Both the position numbers and the translations under genes were made by a program. The notes below the pieces were generated by a model. That model worked only from the letters and a program-made list of their open reading frames with translations. It was not told where the DNA came from and searched no databases. This document shows, in pieces, positions 1 to 5,519 of a stretch of DNA of 8,321 nt (position 1 is the first letter of the stretch; each line of letters opens with the position of its first letter). The DNA comes from JBCCRH01 sp039208045 (GTDB taxonomy: Bacteria > Bacteroidota > Bacteroidia > Chitinophagales > Saprospiraceae). The stretch spans positions 1 through 8,321 of the forward strand of contig JBCCRH010000280.1 in NCBI GenBank assembly GCA_039208045.1. Direction: 5' to 3'.

Positions 1-1
1 C

Positions 2-511
2 TTCGAGGTAAAACGCTTACGCGACGGTGCCCTCCCCGGCGCTTCCGACGACATGATTGCCGCTTACCGCGAAGATTATAACACCCTAGCCAACAAAGTA
101 TCTGCCTGCGGCATGATCCTCGGCGAAAGCATGAAGCGCGTGGATGCTATGGCCGTAGCAGTAGGCCGCCTGGACGCTGACGCCTCCAATCTATTCGATC
201 AATTACACGATTTAAAAATGGAATTGATGACCCTGGATGAAGCCATGAATGGCAATCGCTCTAAAGGCGAGATTGGCGAGCGCAACGCTCCAAATGTTCG
301 CAGCCGCATGTCTGTAGCACGCAGAGGCCTCTCTACTACCTATGGCCCAACGCCCCTACACAAAGAAAGCATGCAGATTGCCCAGAAGGAACTGGCTAGC
401 TTAATGCCAAAAGTAAAAGCCATCGCCAGCGAGCGCATCCCTAGAATGGAAGAACAACTCTCCAATATGGGCGCTCCTTGGATTGAAGGTCAGCCGTTAC
501 CGAAAGAATAG
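2..511 (+). CDS. C-terminal fragment of a large protein, probably a BNR/VPS10-like glycosyl hydrolase family member
   Basis: The frame is open from the left window edge to a TAG stop, giving the last 169 residues of a longer protein. The first ATG in this frame (position 53) is not the likely start, because the 17 codons before it (FEVKRLRDGALPGASDD) read as normal protein. The fragment is mostly charged, amphipathic helix with no membrane segment. Its end carries a YGPTPLHKES segment, then a long helix, then GAPWIEGQPLP. From memory, this resembles the C-terminal helical region that follows the beta-propeller in secreted Bacteroidota proteins annotated as 'glycosyl hydrolase', BNR-repeat or VPS10/sortilin-like. 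The propeller itself lies outside the window, so catalytic activity cannot be judged and the family name is an inference. A hairpin terminator follows directly. Confidence 0.6.
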   Translation, partial: FEVKRLRDGALPGASDDMIAAYREDYNTLANKVSACGMILGESMKRVDAMAVAVGRLDADASNLFDQLHDLKMELMTLDEAMNGNRSKGEIGERNAPNVRSRMSVARRGLSTTYGPTPLHKESMQIAQKELASLMPKVKAIASERIPRMEEQLSNMGAPWIEGQPLPKE

Positions 512-531
512 CTAAGATTTGATTAACAGAT

Positions 532-566
532 TGCGTGAGTGAATGAATTTTTTATTTGCTCACGCA
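532..566 (+). terminator. Hairpin terminator downstream of the first gene
   Basis: TGCGTGAGTGAAT (532-544) pairs with ATTTGCTCACGCA (554-566). This is a 13-bp stem with an 8-bp perfect base and two G-T wobbles, around a 9-nt loop (545-553) that contains the run of T. It begins 20 bp after the TAG stop of the upstream gene. The sequence after the stem (TTTCTCC) is only a weak U-tract, so efficiency is uncertain. It could also insulate the convergent PLP enzyme gene on the other strand. Confidence 0.55.
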
Positions 567-574
567 TTTCTCCA

Positions 575-657
575 AACCCGTCCCCTCGTCCTCCATAACC
601 CATTCCTCCGTCCTACCATCCTCCATCCCTCGTCCTCCAAAACTCCCCTATCCTCCC
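575..657. repeat. Type A pyrimidine-rich degenerate repeat tract (left)
   Basis: The plus strand is almost only C and T, with recurring words CCTCC, GTCCTCC and CATCCTCC spaced irregularly. One short AAAACTCCCCT piece (about 639-649) resembles the type B tracts further right. The same vocabulary recurs at 731-800 and 1911-1976. No reading frame, stem-loop or promoter was recognised in it. Together with the C block at 668-708 it fills the gap between the first gene and the PLP enzyme gene. Confidence 0.6.
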
Positions 658-667
658 AGGCTTCTTT

Positions 668-708
668 AACCACATTAGGCACATAAGGTCACATTAGGAG
701 CACATTAG
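668..708. repeat. Type C CACATTAG block, copy 1
   Basis: A 41-bp block beginning AACCACATTAGGCACA and ending CACATTAG. It aligns without gaps to 1869-1909 with 36 of 41 positions identical, counted by hand. Internally it is quasi-repetitive, with CACATTAG, CACATAAG, CACATTAG and CACATTAG in succession. Both copies are preceded by ATCCTCCC (650-657 here, 1849-1856 in the other) and followed by a type A tract, so the repeated unit is larger than the block. It lies just past the 3' end of the PLP enzyme gene. Confidence 0.7.
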
Positions 709-727
709 CGCTCGGAATAATAATTCG

Positions 728-1798
728 TCACTCATCCTCTGTCCTCCTACCCCCATCCTTCATCCTCCCCAACCCCTCAACCATCCCTCCCAAATCCTCC
801 CACTCATGCGCTGCACTCACCACCAATCGTGTAATACAATCATCCTGAGGTGTAGGGTAAGGAAAGCTAGAAAGCAACATCCCACATTCCTCTAAGAAAG
901 GAGATAAGTCATTATGAGGCGTATAAAAAACAGGATAGTTCGGAATCGACCGAAAAAGAGTAGTGACGACAGCTTGCTGTTGCAAAAAATCAATGCGCTC
1001 CATCAATCGCTGCCAGGCACTGCGGTATAGCTCCTTAGCCCGCACCATCGCATATAAATAAGCCGGTACACAAGGCGACGCCCCACCAAAGAAAGGGCTG
1101 CGCCACAGCTCACTCACCAGCGATTGGCTACCCAGCACCACTCCACCTGGCACACCTAGCGCTTTCCCCAAAGAAGCCACCACTATCACTTCCAGCTGCT
1201 CCAAGGCTGGCACCAAAGCATACACCCCCGCTCCCTGCTGCCCCAACACCCCCAACCCATGAGAGTCATCTATCACAATCGTCGTTTTCTTATTTTTTGG
1301 CAATTCTCGCAACCATTCAAAGTCAAACAGCTGTACCCGCAGTGGATCTACCGAGTTACAAAAAAGCACTACCTCCTGCTCATGCTGCGCCACCCGATCC
1401 AACATCTCTACAGTCCAATCCCTATAATTGGTAGTACTATAAGTTCCCTTTCCCCACAGAGCTGGATGCGTCCCTGGTGCAAAATGTAAGGGTTTCCCCA
1501 GCCGTTCAAAGTAGCGCACTATCAGCTGCCCCGCCAACGAACCCGAGGACACACTCAAAGCAGCTGCCGCCCCCGTAAACTGAGCCAAGAATTCCTCTGC
1601 CTCCTCAAAAATTGCTAACTGCATGTTCGACAAGCGCGACCCTCCAAAGTTGGCCCCATACTGCCTCAGGCCTTCCTGCACTAGCGCCAAAAATTCCTTA
1701 TTCTGCGCCATCCCCAGATAAGAGGTACCGCTGAAGTACAAAAACTCCTGCCCATCCACTGCCACTGTACGCCCCGGTATCACGTTTACTATTGCCAT
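728..1798 (-). CDS. PLP-dependent alpha-oxoamine synthase family enzyme (BioF/KBL-like, aminotransferase class I/II fold)
   Basis: Fold-type I PLP enzyme of 356 residues. The family condenses an amino acid with an acyl-CoA (8-amino-7-oxononanoate synthase, 2-amino-3-ketobutyrate CoA ligase, serine palmitoyltransferase). Visible landmarks in order: TSYLGMAQN (25-33), matching the family's N-terminal NDYLGL motif; GSRLSN (53-58); SVSSGSLA (82-89); APGTHPALWG with H111, where the family has its PLP-stacking His; IDDSHGLGVLG (176-186), whose D177 or D178 should contact the PLP nitrogen; SLGKALGVPGG (209-219) with K212 as the Schiff-base lysine; and RLVVSAAHEWEDL (324-336), the conserved C-terminal strand. 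It is some 30-40 residues shorter than typical BioF. No other biotin genes are visible, so the acyl-CoA substrate is unknown and no symbol is given. The last 13 or so residues (GRMKDGGRRTEDE) are encoded by type A repeat sequence. The ATG has no Shine-Dalgarno sequence. Confidence 0.85.
   Translation of the reverse strand: MAIVNVIPGRTVAVDGQEFLYFSGTSYLGMAQNKEFLALVQEGLRQYGANFGGSRLSNMQLAIFEEAEEFLAQFTGAAAALSVSSGSLAGQLIVRYFERLGKPLHFAPGTHPALWGKGTYSTTNYRDWTVEMLDRVAQHEQEVVLFCNSVDPLRVQLFDFEWLRELPKNKKTTIVIDDSHGLGVLGQQGAGVYALVPALEQLEVIVVASLGKALGVPGGVVLGSQSLVSELWRSPFFGGASPCVPAYLYAMVRAKELYRSAWQRLMERIDFLQQQAVVTTLFRSIPNYPVFYTPHNDLSPFLEECGMLLSSFPYPTPQDDCITRLVVSAAHEWEDLGGMVEGLGRMKDGGRRTEDE
731..800. repeat. 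Type A repeat tract overlapping the 3' end of the PLP enzyme gene
   Basis: CCTCC-rich sequence (CATCCTCTGTCCTCCTAC, then CATCCTTCATCCTCCCC and more) continuing the composite A-C-A unit. Read on the minus strand it is in frame and forms the C-terminal tail of the PLP enzyme, whose TGA lies in the 22 bp (709-730) separating this tract from the C block. The left boundary is clear. The right boundary is blurred, because the G-rich codons of GGMVEGLG could be either repeat or original gene. Confidence 0.55.
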
Positions 1799-1823
1799 CT
1801 ATCATATTTTTAACTCTTAAGCG

Positions 1824-1847
1824 CCAAAATCCCCAAACTCTTAAACC
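1824..1847. repeat. Short type B-like piece upstream of the PLP enzyme gene
   Basis: AAAATCCCCAAACTCTTAAACC is built of the same AAACTC/TTAAACC words as the telomere-like tracts that flank hupE at 3300-3360 and 3993-4118. It is only about 24 bp long, so it is listed as a probable relative, not a proven copy. It sits between the PLP enzyme start and the right composite A-C-A unit. Confidence 0.4.
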
Positions 1848-1868
1848 AATCCTCCCCCGGGCTATCTC

Positions 1869-1909
1869 AACCACATTAGGCACAGAAGGGCACATTAGAA
1901 TCACATCAG
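1869..1909. repeat. Type C CACATTAG block, copy 2
   Basis: The second copy of the 41-bp block, in the same orientation as 668-708 with five substitutions and no gaps. ATCCTCCC (1849-1856) precedes it, followed by a GGGCTATCTC segment like the GGCTTCTTT before copy 1, so homology probably begins at that ATCCTCCC. The two copies are about 1.2 kb apart and enclose the whole PLP enzyme gene. Confidence 0.7.
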
Positions 1910-1910
1910 C

Positions 1911-1976
1911 AATCCTCCGTCCTCCCTTCTTCCTCCATCCTCCGTCCTACCTCCATCCTCCCATCTCCCCTCCCCA
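1911..1976. repeat. Type A pyrimidine-rich repeat tract (right)
   Basis: CCTCCGTCCTCC, CCTCCATCCTCCGTCC and CCTCCATCCTCCC follow each other with little interruption, and the plus strand is nearly pure pyrimidine. The tract lies between the divergent starts of the PLP enzyme gene and the GT87-like gene. A transcript read leftwards would carry repeated GGAGG, but these lie more than 110 nt from the PLP enzyme start and so are not its ribosome binding site. Confidence 0.6.
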
Positions 1977-1992
1977 ACTCAAAAAAATAACC

Positions 1993-2000
1993 TAATTTCG
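1993..2000 (+). promoter_or_regulatory. Weak candidate -7 element for the GT87-like gene
   Basis: TAATTTCG differs by one base from the Bacteroidota -7 consensus TAnnTTTG and lies 23 bp before the ATG at 2024. No TTG was found at the usual -33 spacing, because that position is occupied by the pyrimidine-rich repeat. It is therefore only a candidate. Confidence 0.25.
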
Positions 2001-2023
2001 CCATACGATCCAAGTCTATCTGT

Positions 2024-3172
2024 ATGAAAGTCCTCAAGATACTCATTGCACTCTATCTCATTATCACCATTGCGATTACCTTCCAAAGCTTCGCGCTGGG
2101 CCCCAAGACCTTTCTCGAAGACGGTGAAGTGTACACCCATTATAACAATTACATTATCTTCAAACAATCCTTCTTTCACCTGATTGAAAACAAGGATCTC
2201 TATATCCTGTACCCTGAAGAACACTGGGATTTATACAAGTACAGCCCTACCTTTCCACTATTTTTTAGCGTCTTTGCGGTACTACCGGACACCGTAGGTT
2301 TAGGACTCTGGAACCTGCTCAATATGCTGCTGTTCGTAGCCGCTGTGTATTTCTTTCCTAAGTTGGATCATCGACAAAAGATCATCGTGCTGCTCACATC
2401 GTTCTTGGCAGCCACCTCTTCCACTCAAAATGCCCAGTGTAATGTTATGATTTCGGGGCTATTGATGATCGCTTTTACCCTGATGGAGCGAGGCAAGGCG
2501 TTCTGGGCAATTTTTTGCTTAGTCGCCACAGTATATATCAAAATCTTTGGAATCGTCGGCTTCTCTATGCTCCTCTTTTATCCTGATAAGCTGCGGTATG
2601 CGCTGTATGCTGTTTTCTGGACAGTCATTTTCTTACTGCTACCGCTCTTAGTAATTAGCCCCGAGCAATTACAGTTTCTCTACAGCAGCTGGGGCAATAT
2701 GCTCTTCAATGACCACTCCGCTTCATATGGGTATTCTGTGATGGGCTGGCTTTATAATTTCTTAGGTCTTGATGCCTCAAAAACAGCGGTGGTACTGGCT
2801 GGTGTACTGCTCTATCTAGCCCCACTAGCTCAGTTCCGCAAGTACAAGTACTTTTATTTCAAGGCCCTCGTTCTCTGCATGACACTGATCTGGGTCGTTA
2901 TTTTTAATCATAAATCCGAAGGTGCTACCTTCATCCTTCCTGTTGTGGGCGTGGCACTATGGTACGCGCTGAGCCCTAAAACTACCATCAACCATATTCT
3001 ATTTGGCAGTGTCGTACTTCTCACCGTTATCTCCCCTACCGACCTCTTCCCGCGCTTCCTCCGCCAGCAGTATCTATTGCCCTACTCGTTTAATATCTTC
3101 CCTTGCATCCTCGTCTGGCTGAAGATTATCTGGGATTTGTTTACGGTGCCTTTACCCGACACGTCCCCATAA
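2024..3172 (+). CDS. Polytopic membrane glycosyltransferase, GT87/DUF2029-like
   Basis: A 382-residue, very hydrophobic protein with roughly ten to twelve predicted membrane helices (about 4-24, 74-90, 92-112, 117-133, 140-155, 158-184, 191-211, 254-271, 279-295, 300-317, 323-338 and 351-371). This is the layout of GT-C glycosyltransferases, which use polyprenyl-phosphate sugars at the outer face of the inner membrane. Supporting motifs are an acidic first loop after helix 1 (FLEDGEVYTHY, D33 a candidate catalytic Asp), DLYKYSPTFPLFF (69-81), TQNAQCN (134-140) and FNHKSEGATFILP (294-306); the last two resemble conserved GT87 segments. Length is typical of the family. The acceptor and sugar are unknown; exopolysaccharide, glycolipid or glycoprotein are all possible. 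It stands alone between repeat-filled gaps and converges with hupE. The ATG is the first in frame. Confidence 0.7.
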   Translation: MKVLKILIALYLIITIAITFQSFALGPKTFLEDGEVYTHYNNYIIFKQSFFHLIENKDLYILYPEEHWDLYKYSPTFPLFFSVFAVLPDTVGLGLWNLLNMLLFVAAVYFFPKLDHRQKIIVLLTSFLAATSSTQNAQCNVMISGLLMIAFTLMERGKAFWAIFCLVATVYIKIFGIVGFSMLLFYPDKLRYALYAVFWTVIFLLLPLLVISPEQLQFLYSSWGNMLFNDHSASYGYSVMGWLYNFLGLDASKTAVVLAGVLLYLAPLAQFRKYKYFYFKALVLCMTLIWVVIFNHKSEGATFILPVVGVALWYALSPKTTINHILFGSVVLLTVISPTDLFPRFLRQQYLLPYSFNIFPCILVWLKIIWDLFTVPLPDTSP

Positions 3173-3226
3173 GAGACTATGCTATCGCTACACGTATATA
3201 GCTCGTCCCAGAAATCCTTCGCGCGA

Positions 3227-3273
3227 AATATTGGATATTACAGGGCTATTGCACAGCTTAAATATCCAATATT
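3227..3273. repeat. Perfect 13-bp inverted repeat between convergent genes
   Basis: AATATTGGATATT (3227-3239) is the exact reverse complement of AATATCCAATATT (3261-3273), with a 21-bp spacer (3240-3260). It sits between the 3' ends of the GT87-like gene and hupE. The arms are AT-rich and no T-run follows on either strand, so it is not a canonical intrinsic terminator, though it could act as a bidirectional one. It could equally be a remnant of a dispersed palindromic repeat. Confidence 0.7.
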
Positions 3274-3299
3274 GAGCCCCCCAATCCGTCACCCGTAAC

Positions 3300-3360
3300 C
3301 CAAAACTCCTAAACCCCAAAAAAACCCTCAAACTCCTAAACCCCTCAACTCCCAAACTAT
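3300..3360. repeat. Type B telomere-like repeat tract, left of hupE
   Basis: Irregular repetition of AACTCCTAAACCCC-like words on the plus strand, including an exact 20-bp match (3338-3357) to 4091-4110. It begins some 27 bp past the inverted repeat and ends about 7 bp before the hupE stop. On the minus strand it is G-rich with six or seven GGG runs, so local G-quadruplex formation is conceivable although the loops are long. No gene is supported here. Confidence 0.65.
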
Positions 3361-3366
3361 CCCCCC

Positions 3367-3972
3367 TCACACCCGCTCCAGCACCATCAGCAAGGCAATC
3401 CCGGCCGCCGCCCCTGACACAAACAAGTTCCACTCTCGCTGTTTTACTTTAAATACTTGGAACGCTAAGACAGAAATGCCCAAAATAATCCCTACAATCG
3501 CCAACTGCCCCAGCTCTACCCCGACATTGAACGCCAAGAGCTGCGTGACCAATTGATCTTCCTGCCCAGGTAATAGACTGGCTCGTAGAAAGTTGGAAAA
3601 ACCCATCCCGTGAATTAAACCAAAGATGAGGGCGAATAGGTAATTCCAGCTAAATTGACGGCTGAAGATATTGCTTGAACTGCGCTTGTCAAAACGGTGA
3701 ACCACCACATTATAAATGGCAGTTAATAAGATCGTAATAGGAATAAGTAGCTCGATGAGCGGCCCGTTCACCTGGATAACATCTAGTGCGGCCATTGCTA
3801 AGGTAACTGAGTGCCCAATCGTAAAGGCAGTCACTAATACCGCCACACTACGCCATTGCCTAAGCGAGTATATTGCGCAAAGCGCTACAATAAATAAGAT
3901 GTGGTCATAGCCCTCTAAATCTGTAATATGCGTGAATCCCAGCTGCAGGTAGGTAGAGAAAAGGGAGGACAT
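3367..3972 (-). CDS. HupE/UreJ-family membrane protein
   Basis: A 201-residue integral membrane protein with about six hydrophobic helices. Family signatures are clear: FTHITDLEGYDHILFIVAL (13-31; H15, D23, H24), FTIGHSVTLAMA (50-61; H54), E74 in the next helix, GLIHGMGFSNFL (118-129; H121) and FNVGVELGQL (148-157; N149, E153). The conserved His, Asp and Glu residues in helices fit metal binding, and HupE/UreJ relatives are implicated in nickel or cobalt uptake. However, no hydrogenase, urease or cobalamin gene is in the window, so the metal is not established. Many Bacteroidota carry such stand-alone copies. The protein ends soon after the last helix (ALLMVLERV). The gene is bracketed by type B repeats and has no Shine-Dalgarno sequence or convincing promoter next to its ATG. 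Confidence 0.85.
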   Translation of the reverse strand: MSSLFSTYLQLGFTHITDLEGYDHILFIVALCAIYSLRQWRSVAVLVTAFTIGHSVTLAMAALDVIQVNGPLIELLIPITILLTAIYNVVVHRFDKRSSSNIFSRQFSWNYLFALIFGLIHGMGFSNFLRASLLPGQEDQLVTQLLAFNVGVELGQLAIVGIILGISVLAFQVFKVKQREWNLFVSGAAAGIALLMVLERV

Positions 3973-3992
3973 GGGGAGAGGGAGAGTTTAGT

Positions 3993-4118
3993 TGGAGAGT
4001 TGAGGGGTTTAAGAGTTGGGGAGTTTAGGGGTTTAAGAGTTAAGGAGTTTGAAAGTGAATCTTCATCCCTAAAACCCTAAACTAACTCCAAAACCCCTCA
4101 ACTCCCAAACCCCTAAAC
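3993..4118. repeat. Type B repeat as a long imperfect inverted repeat between ahcY and hupE
   Basis: The left half (3993-4050) is G-rich on the plus strand (GAGTTGAGGGGTTT, GAGTTTAGGGGTTTAAGAG). The right half (4066-4118) is its C-rich counterpart. GAGTTGAGGGGTTT (3997-4010) is the exact reverse complement of 4091-4104, and the inner parts pair imperfectly. In a leftward transcript this would fold into a long stem between the ahcY stop and the hupE start. It may terminate ahcY transcription or form a structured hupE leader. It is also equivalent to two type B tracts inserted head to head. Confidence 0.65.
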
Positions 4119-4120
4119 CA

Positions 4121-5434
4121 TTAATACCTATAGTATTCCGGCTTGAACGGCCCTTCTTGCTTCACACCGATGTACTCGGCCTGATCAGCAGAAAGTTCCT
4201 CTAGTTCTACGCCGATTTTTGCTAAGTGCAAGCGTGCTACCTCTTCATCTAGGTGCTTCGGCAACATGTACACTTTGTTTTCGTATTGATCCGCTTTGTT
4301 CCATAACTCCAGCTGTGCTAATACTTGGTTGGTGAACGAGTTGGACATCACAAAAGAAGGGTGCCCGGTCGCACAACCCAAGTTAACCAAACGACCTTCT
4401 GCCAAGACGATTAGGTCTTTGCCGTCAATGGTGTACTTATCTACTTGTGGCTTGATAGTTACTTTAGTATCGCCGTAGGTACCATTCAACCAAGCCATAT
4501 CGATCTCGTTATCAAAGTGGCCGATGTTACAAACGATGGCTTTATCACGAAGTAAGCGGAAGTGCTTTTCGGTGATAATATCTTTGTTACCTGTTGCAGT
4601 TACGACAATATCAGCTCTTGGAATCGCCTTAACCATACGCTGTACTTCGAAGCCATCCATGGCCGCTTGTAGTGCACAAATAGGGTCAATTTCGGTGACG
4701 ATTACACGGCAGCCAGCGCCCTGTAAAGAAGCTGCTGTTCCTTTTCCTACATCACCATAACCTGCTACTACTGCTACTTTACCCGCCATCATTACATCCG
4801 TTGCTCTGCGAATTGCGTCTACTGCTGATTCTTTACAACCATACTTATTGTCAAATTTCGACTTAGTTACAGAGTCGTTGACATTGATCGCAGGCATTGG
4901 TAGCGTACCATTGGCCATACGTTCGTATAAGCGGTGTACACCAGTAGTTGTTTCTTCACTAAGGCCATTGATTGCTTCTACCAATTCAGGATTCTTATCG
5001 AGGACGATATTGGTTAGGTCTCCACCATCATCCAAGATCATGTTCAAGGGTTGACCATCTTCAAAAGCGAATAAGGTCTGCTCAATAGCCCACCAGAATT
5101 CTTCTTCTGTCATTCCCTTCCAGGCAAATACAGGGATACCTGCTGCTGCAATAGCTGCTGCTGCATGATCCTGTGTCGAGAAAATATTACAAGAAGACCA
5201 AGTTACATCTGCACCTAGTTCTACTAGCGTTTCAATCAATACAGCCGTTTGGATCGTCATGTGTAGACATCCAGCAATACGAGCGCCTTTCAATGGCTTG
5301 GACTCACCGTATTTTTCGCGTAAAGCCATTAGGCCTGGCATTTCTGCTTCTGCTAACTCAATCTCTTTTCTTCCCCAATCAGCCAGTGAAATATCTTTGA
5401 CTTTGTATTTCAATTTTGGTTCTACTGTTTGCAT
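4121..5434 (-). CDS. ahcY: S-adenosylhomocysteine hydrolase (adenosylhomocysteinase)
   Basis: Cytosolic NAD-dependent enzyme that reversibly splits S-adenosylhomocysteine into adenosine and homocysteine, keeping the methyl cycle running. At 437 residues it is close to the 432-residue human enzyme and lacks the roughly 40-residue insert of many bacterial forms. Residues matching human catalytic positions appear at a constant +5 offset: H58 in CLHMTIQTA, D136 in DDGGDLT, E161 in SEETTTG, and K191, D195 and C200 in SVTKSKFDNKYGC. The NAD site is VAGYGDVGKG (223-232), followed by H306 (NIGHFDNEID), N351 and H358 (VNLGCATGHPS). The C terminus is KPEYYRY, whose Lys and Tyr reach into the partner subunit's NAD site. 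The ATG at 5434 was chosen over an in-frame TTG at 5467, because that TTG lies inside a perfect -7 promoter element and adds 11 residues not expected for the family. Confidence 0.97.
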   Translation of the reverse strand: MQTVEPKLKYKVKDISLADWGRKEIELAEAEMPGLMALREKYGESKPLKGARIAGCLHMTIQTAVLIETLVELGADVTWSSCNIFSTQDHAAAAIAAAGIPVFAWKGMTEEEFWWAIEQTLFAFEDGQPLNMILDDGGDLTNIVLDKNPELVEAINGLSEETTTGVHRLYERMANGTLPMPAINVNDSVTKSKFDNKYGCKESAVDAIRRATDVMMAGKVAVVAGYGDVGKGTAASLQGAGCRVIVTEIDPICALQAAMDGFEVQRMVKAIPRADIVVTATGNKDIITEKHFRLLRDKAIVCNIGHFDNEIDMAWLNGTYGDTKVTIKPQVDKYTIDGKDLIVLAEGRLVNLGCATGHPSFVMSNSFTNQVLAQLELWNKADQYENKVYMLPKHLDEEVARLHLAKIGVELEELSADQAEYIGVKQEGPFKPEYYRY

Positions 5435-5464
5435 TATTTCTAAGATTTTTGTGATTTCAAGCTG

Positions 5465-5472
5465 CAAAATTA
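5465..5472 (-). promoter_or_regulatory. -7 promoter element of ahcY
   Basis: Read on the minus strand this is TAATTTTG, a perfect match to the Bacteroidota -7 consensus TAnnTTTG. It lies 30 bp before the chosen ahcY ATG, which implies a leader of about 25 nt. The -33 side is weaker: a TTTG occurs with only about 14 bp spacing, shorter than the usual 17-23. The element argues for separate ahcY transcription from START. Confidence 0.5.
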
Positions 5473-5519
5473 CAACATTCCTACAACAAACACTTGATCG
5501 CGGCGGTGCGGTCTTTGCT

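Noticed and set aside
668..708. Possible CRISPR-like array from repeated CACATTAG units
   Set aside because: Units are only about 8-10 bp with no regular spacers, and no cas gene is nearby. It is a quasi-repetitive dispersed block, not an array.
1259..1489. Plus-strand open frame of 76 codons inside the PLP enzyme gene
   Set aside because: It lies wholly opposite a well-supported enzyme gene, and its product has no recognisable motif. The same holds for frames opposite ahcY (4296-4478, 4524-4760, 4848-5054, 5173-5400), LOG (6194-6427) and hupE (3716-3910).
1698..1995. Open frames across the repeat-filled gap (1698-1904 minus, 1792-1995 plus)
   Set aside because: They are translations of degenerate repeats or overlap the PLP enzyme start. 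The Pro/Ser-rich, low-complexity product has no family features.
3300..3360. True telomere or replicon end
   Set aside because: The AACCCC-like words are irregular, short, internal to the chromosome-like region and flanked by normal genes on both sides.
3188..3433. Minus-strand open frame of 81 codons between the GT87-like gene and hupE
   Set aside because: It overlaps the hupE 3' end in another frame and mostly translates the type B repeat and the inverted repeat.
5435..5467. N-terminal extension of ahcY from a TTG start
   Set aside because: The TTG is inside a perfect -7 element, and the extra 11 residues do not fit the family N terminus.
5496..5513. Small hairpin GATCGC/GCGGTC after the START gene as a terminator
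   Set aside because: The stem is only 6 bp with one wobble and no T-run follows. It is too weak to annotate as a terminator.
5435..5519. SAH riboswitch upstream of ahcY
   Set aside because: The leader after the inferred transcription start is only about 25 nt and AT-rich, too short for an aptamer. No conserved riboswitch core was recognised in the 85-bp gap.
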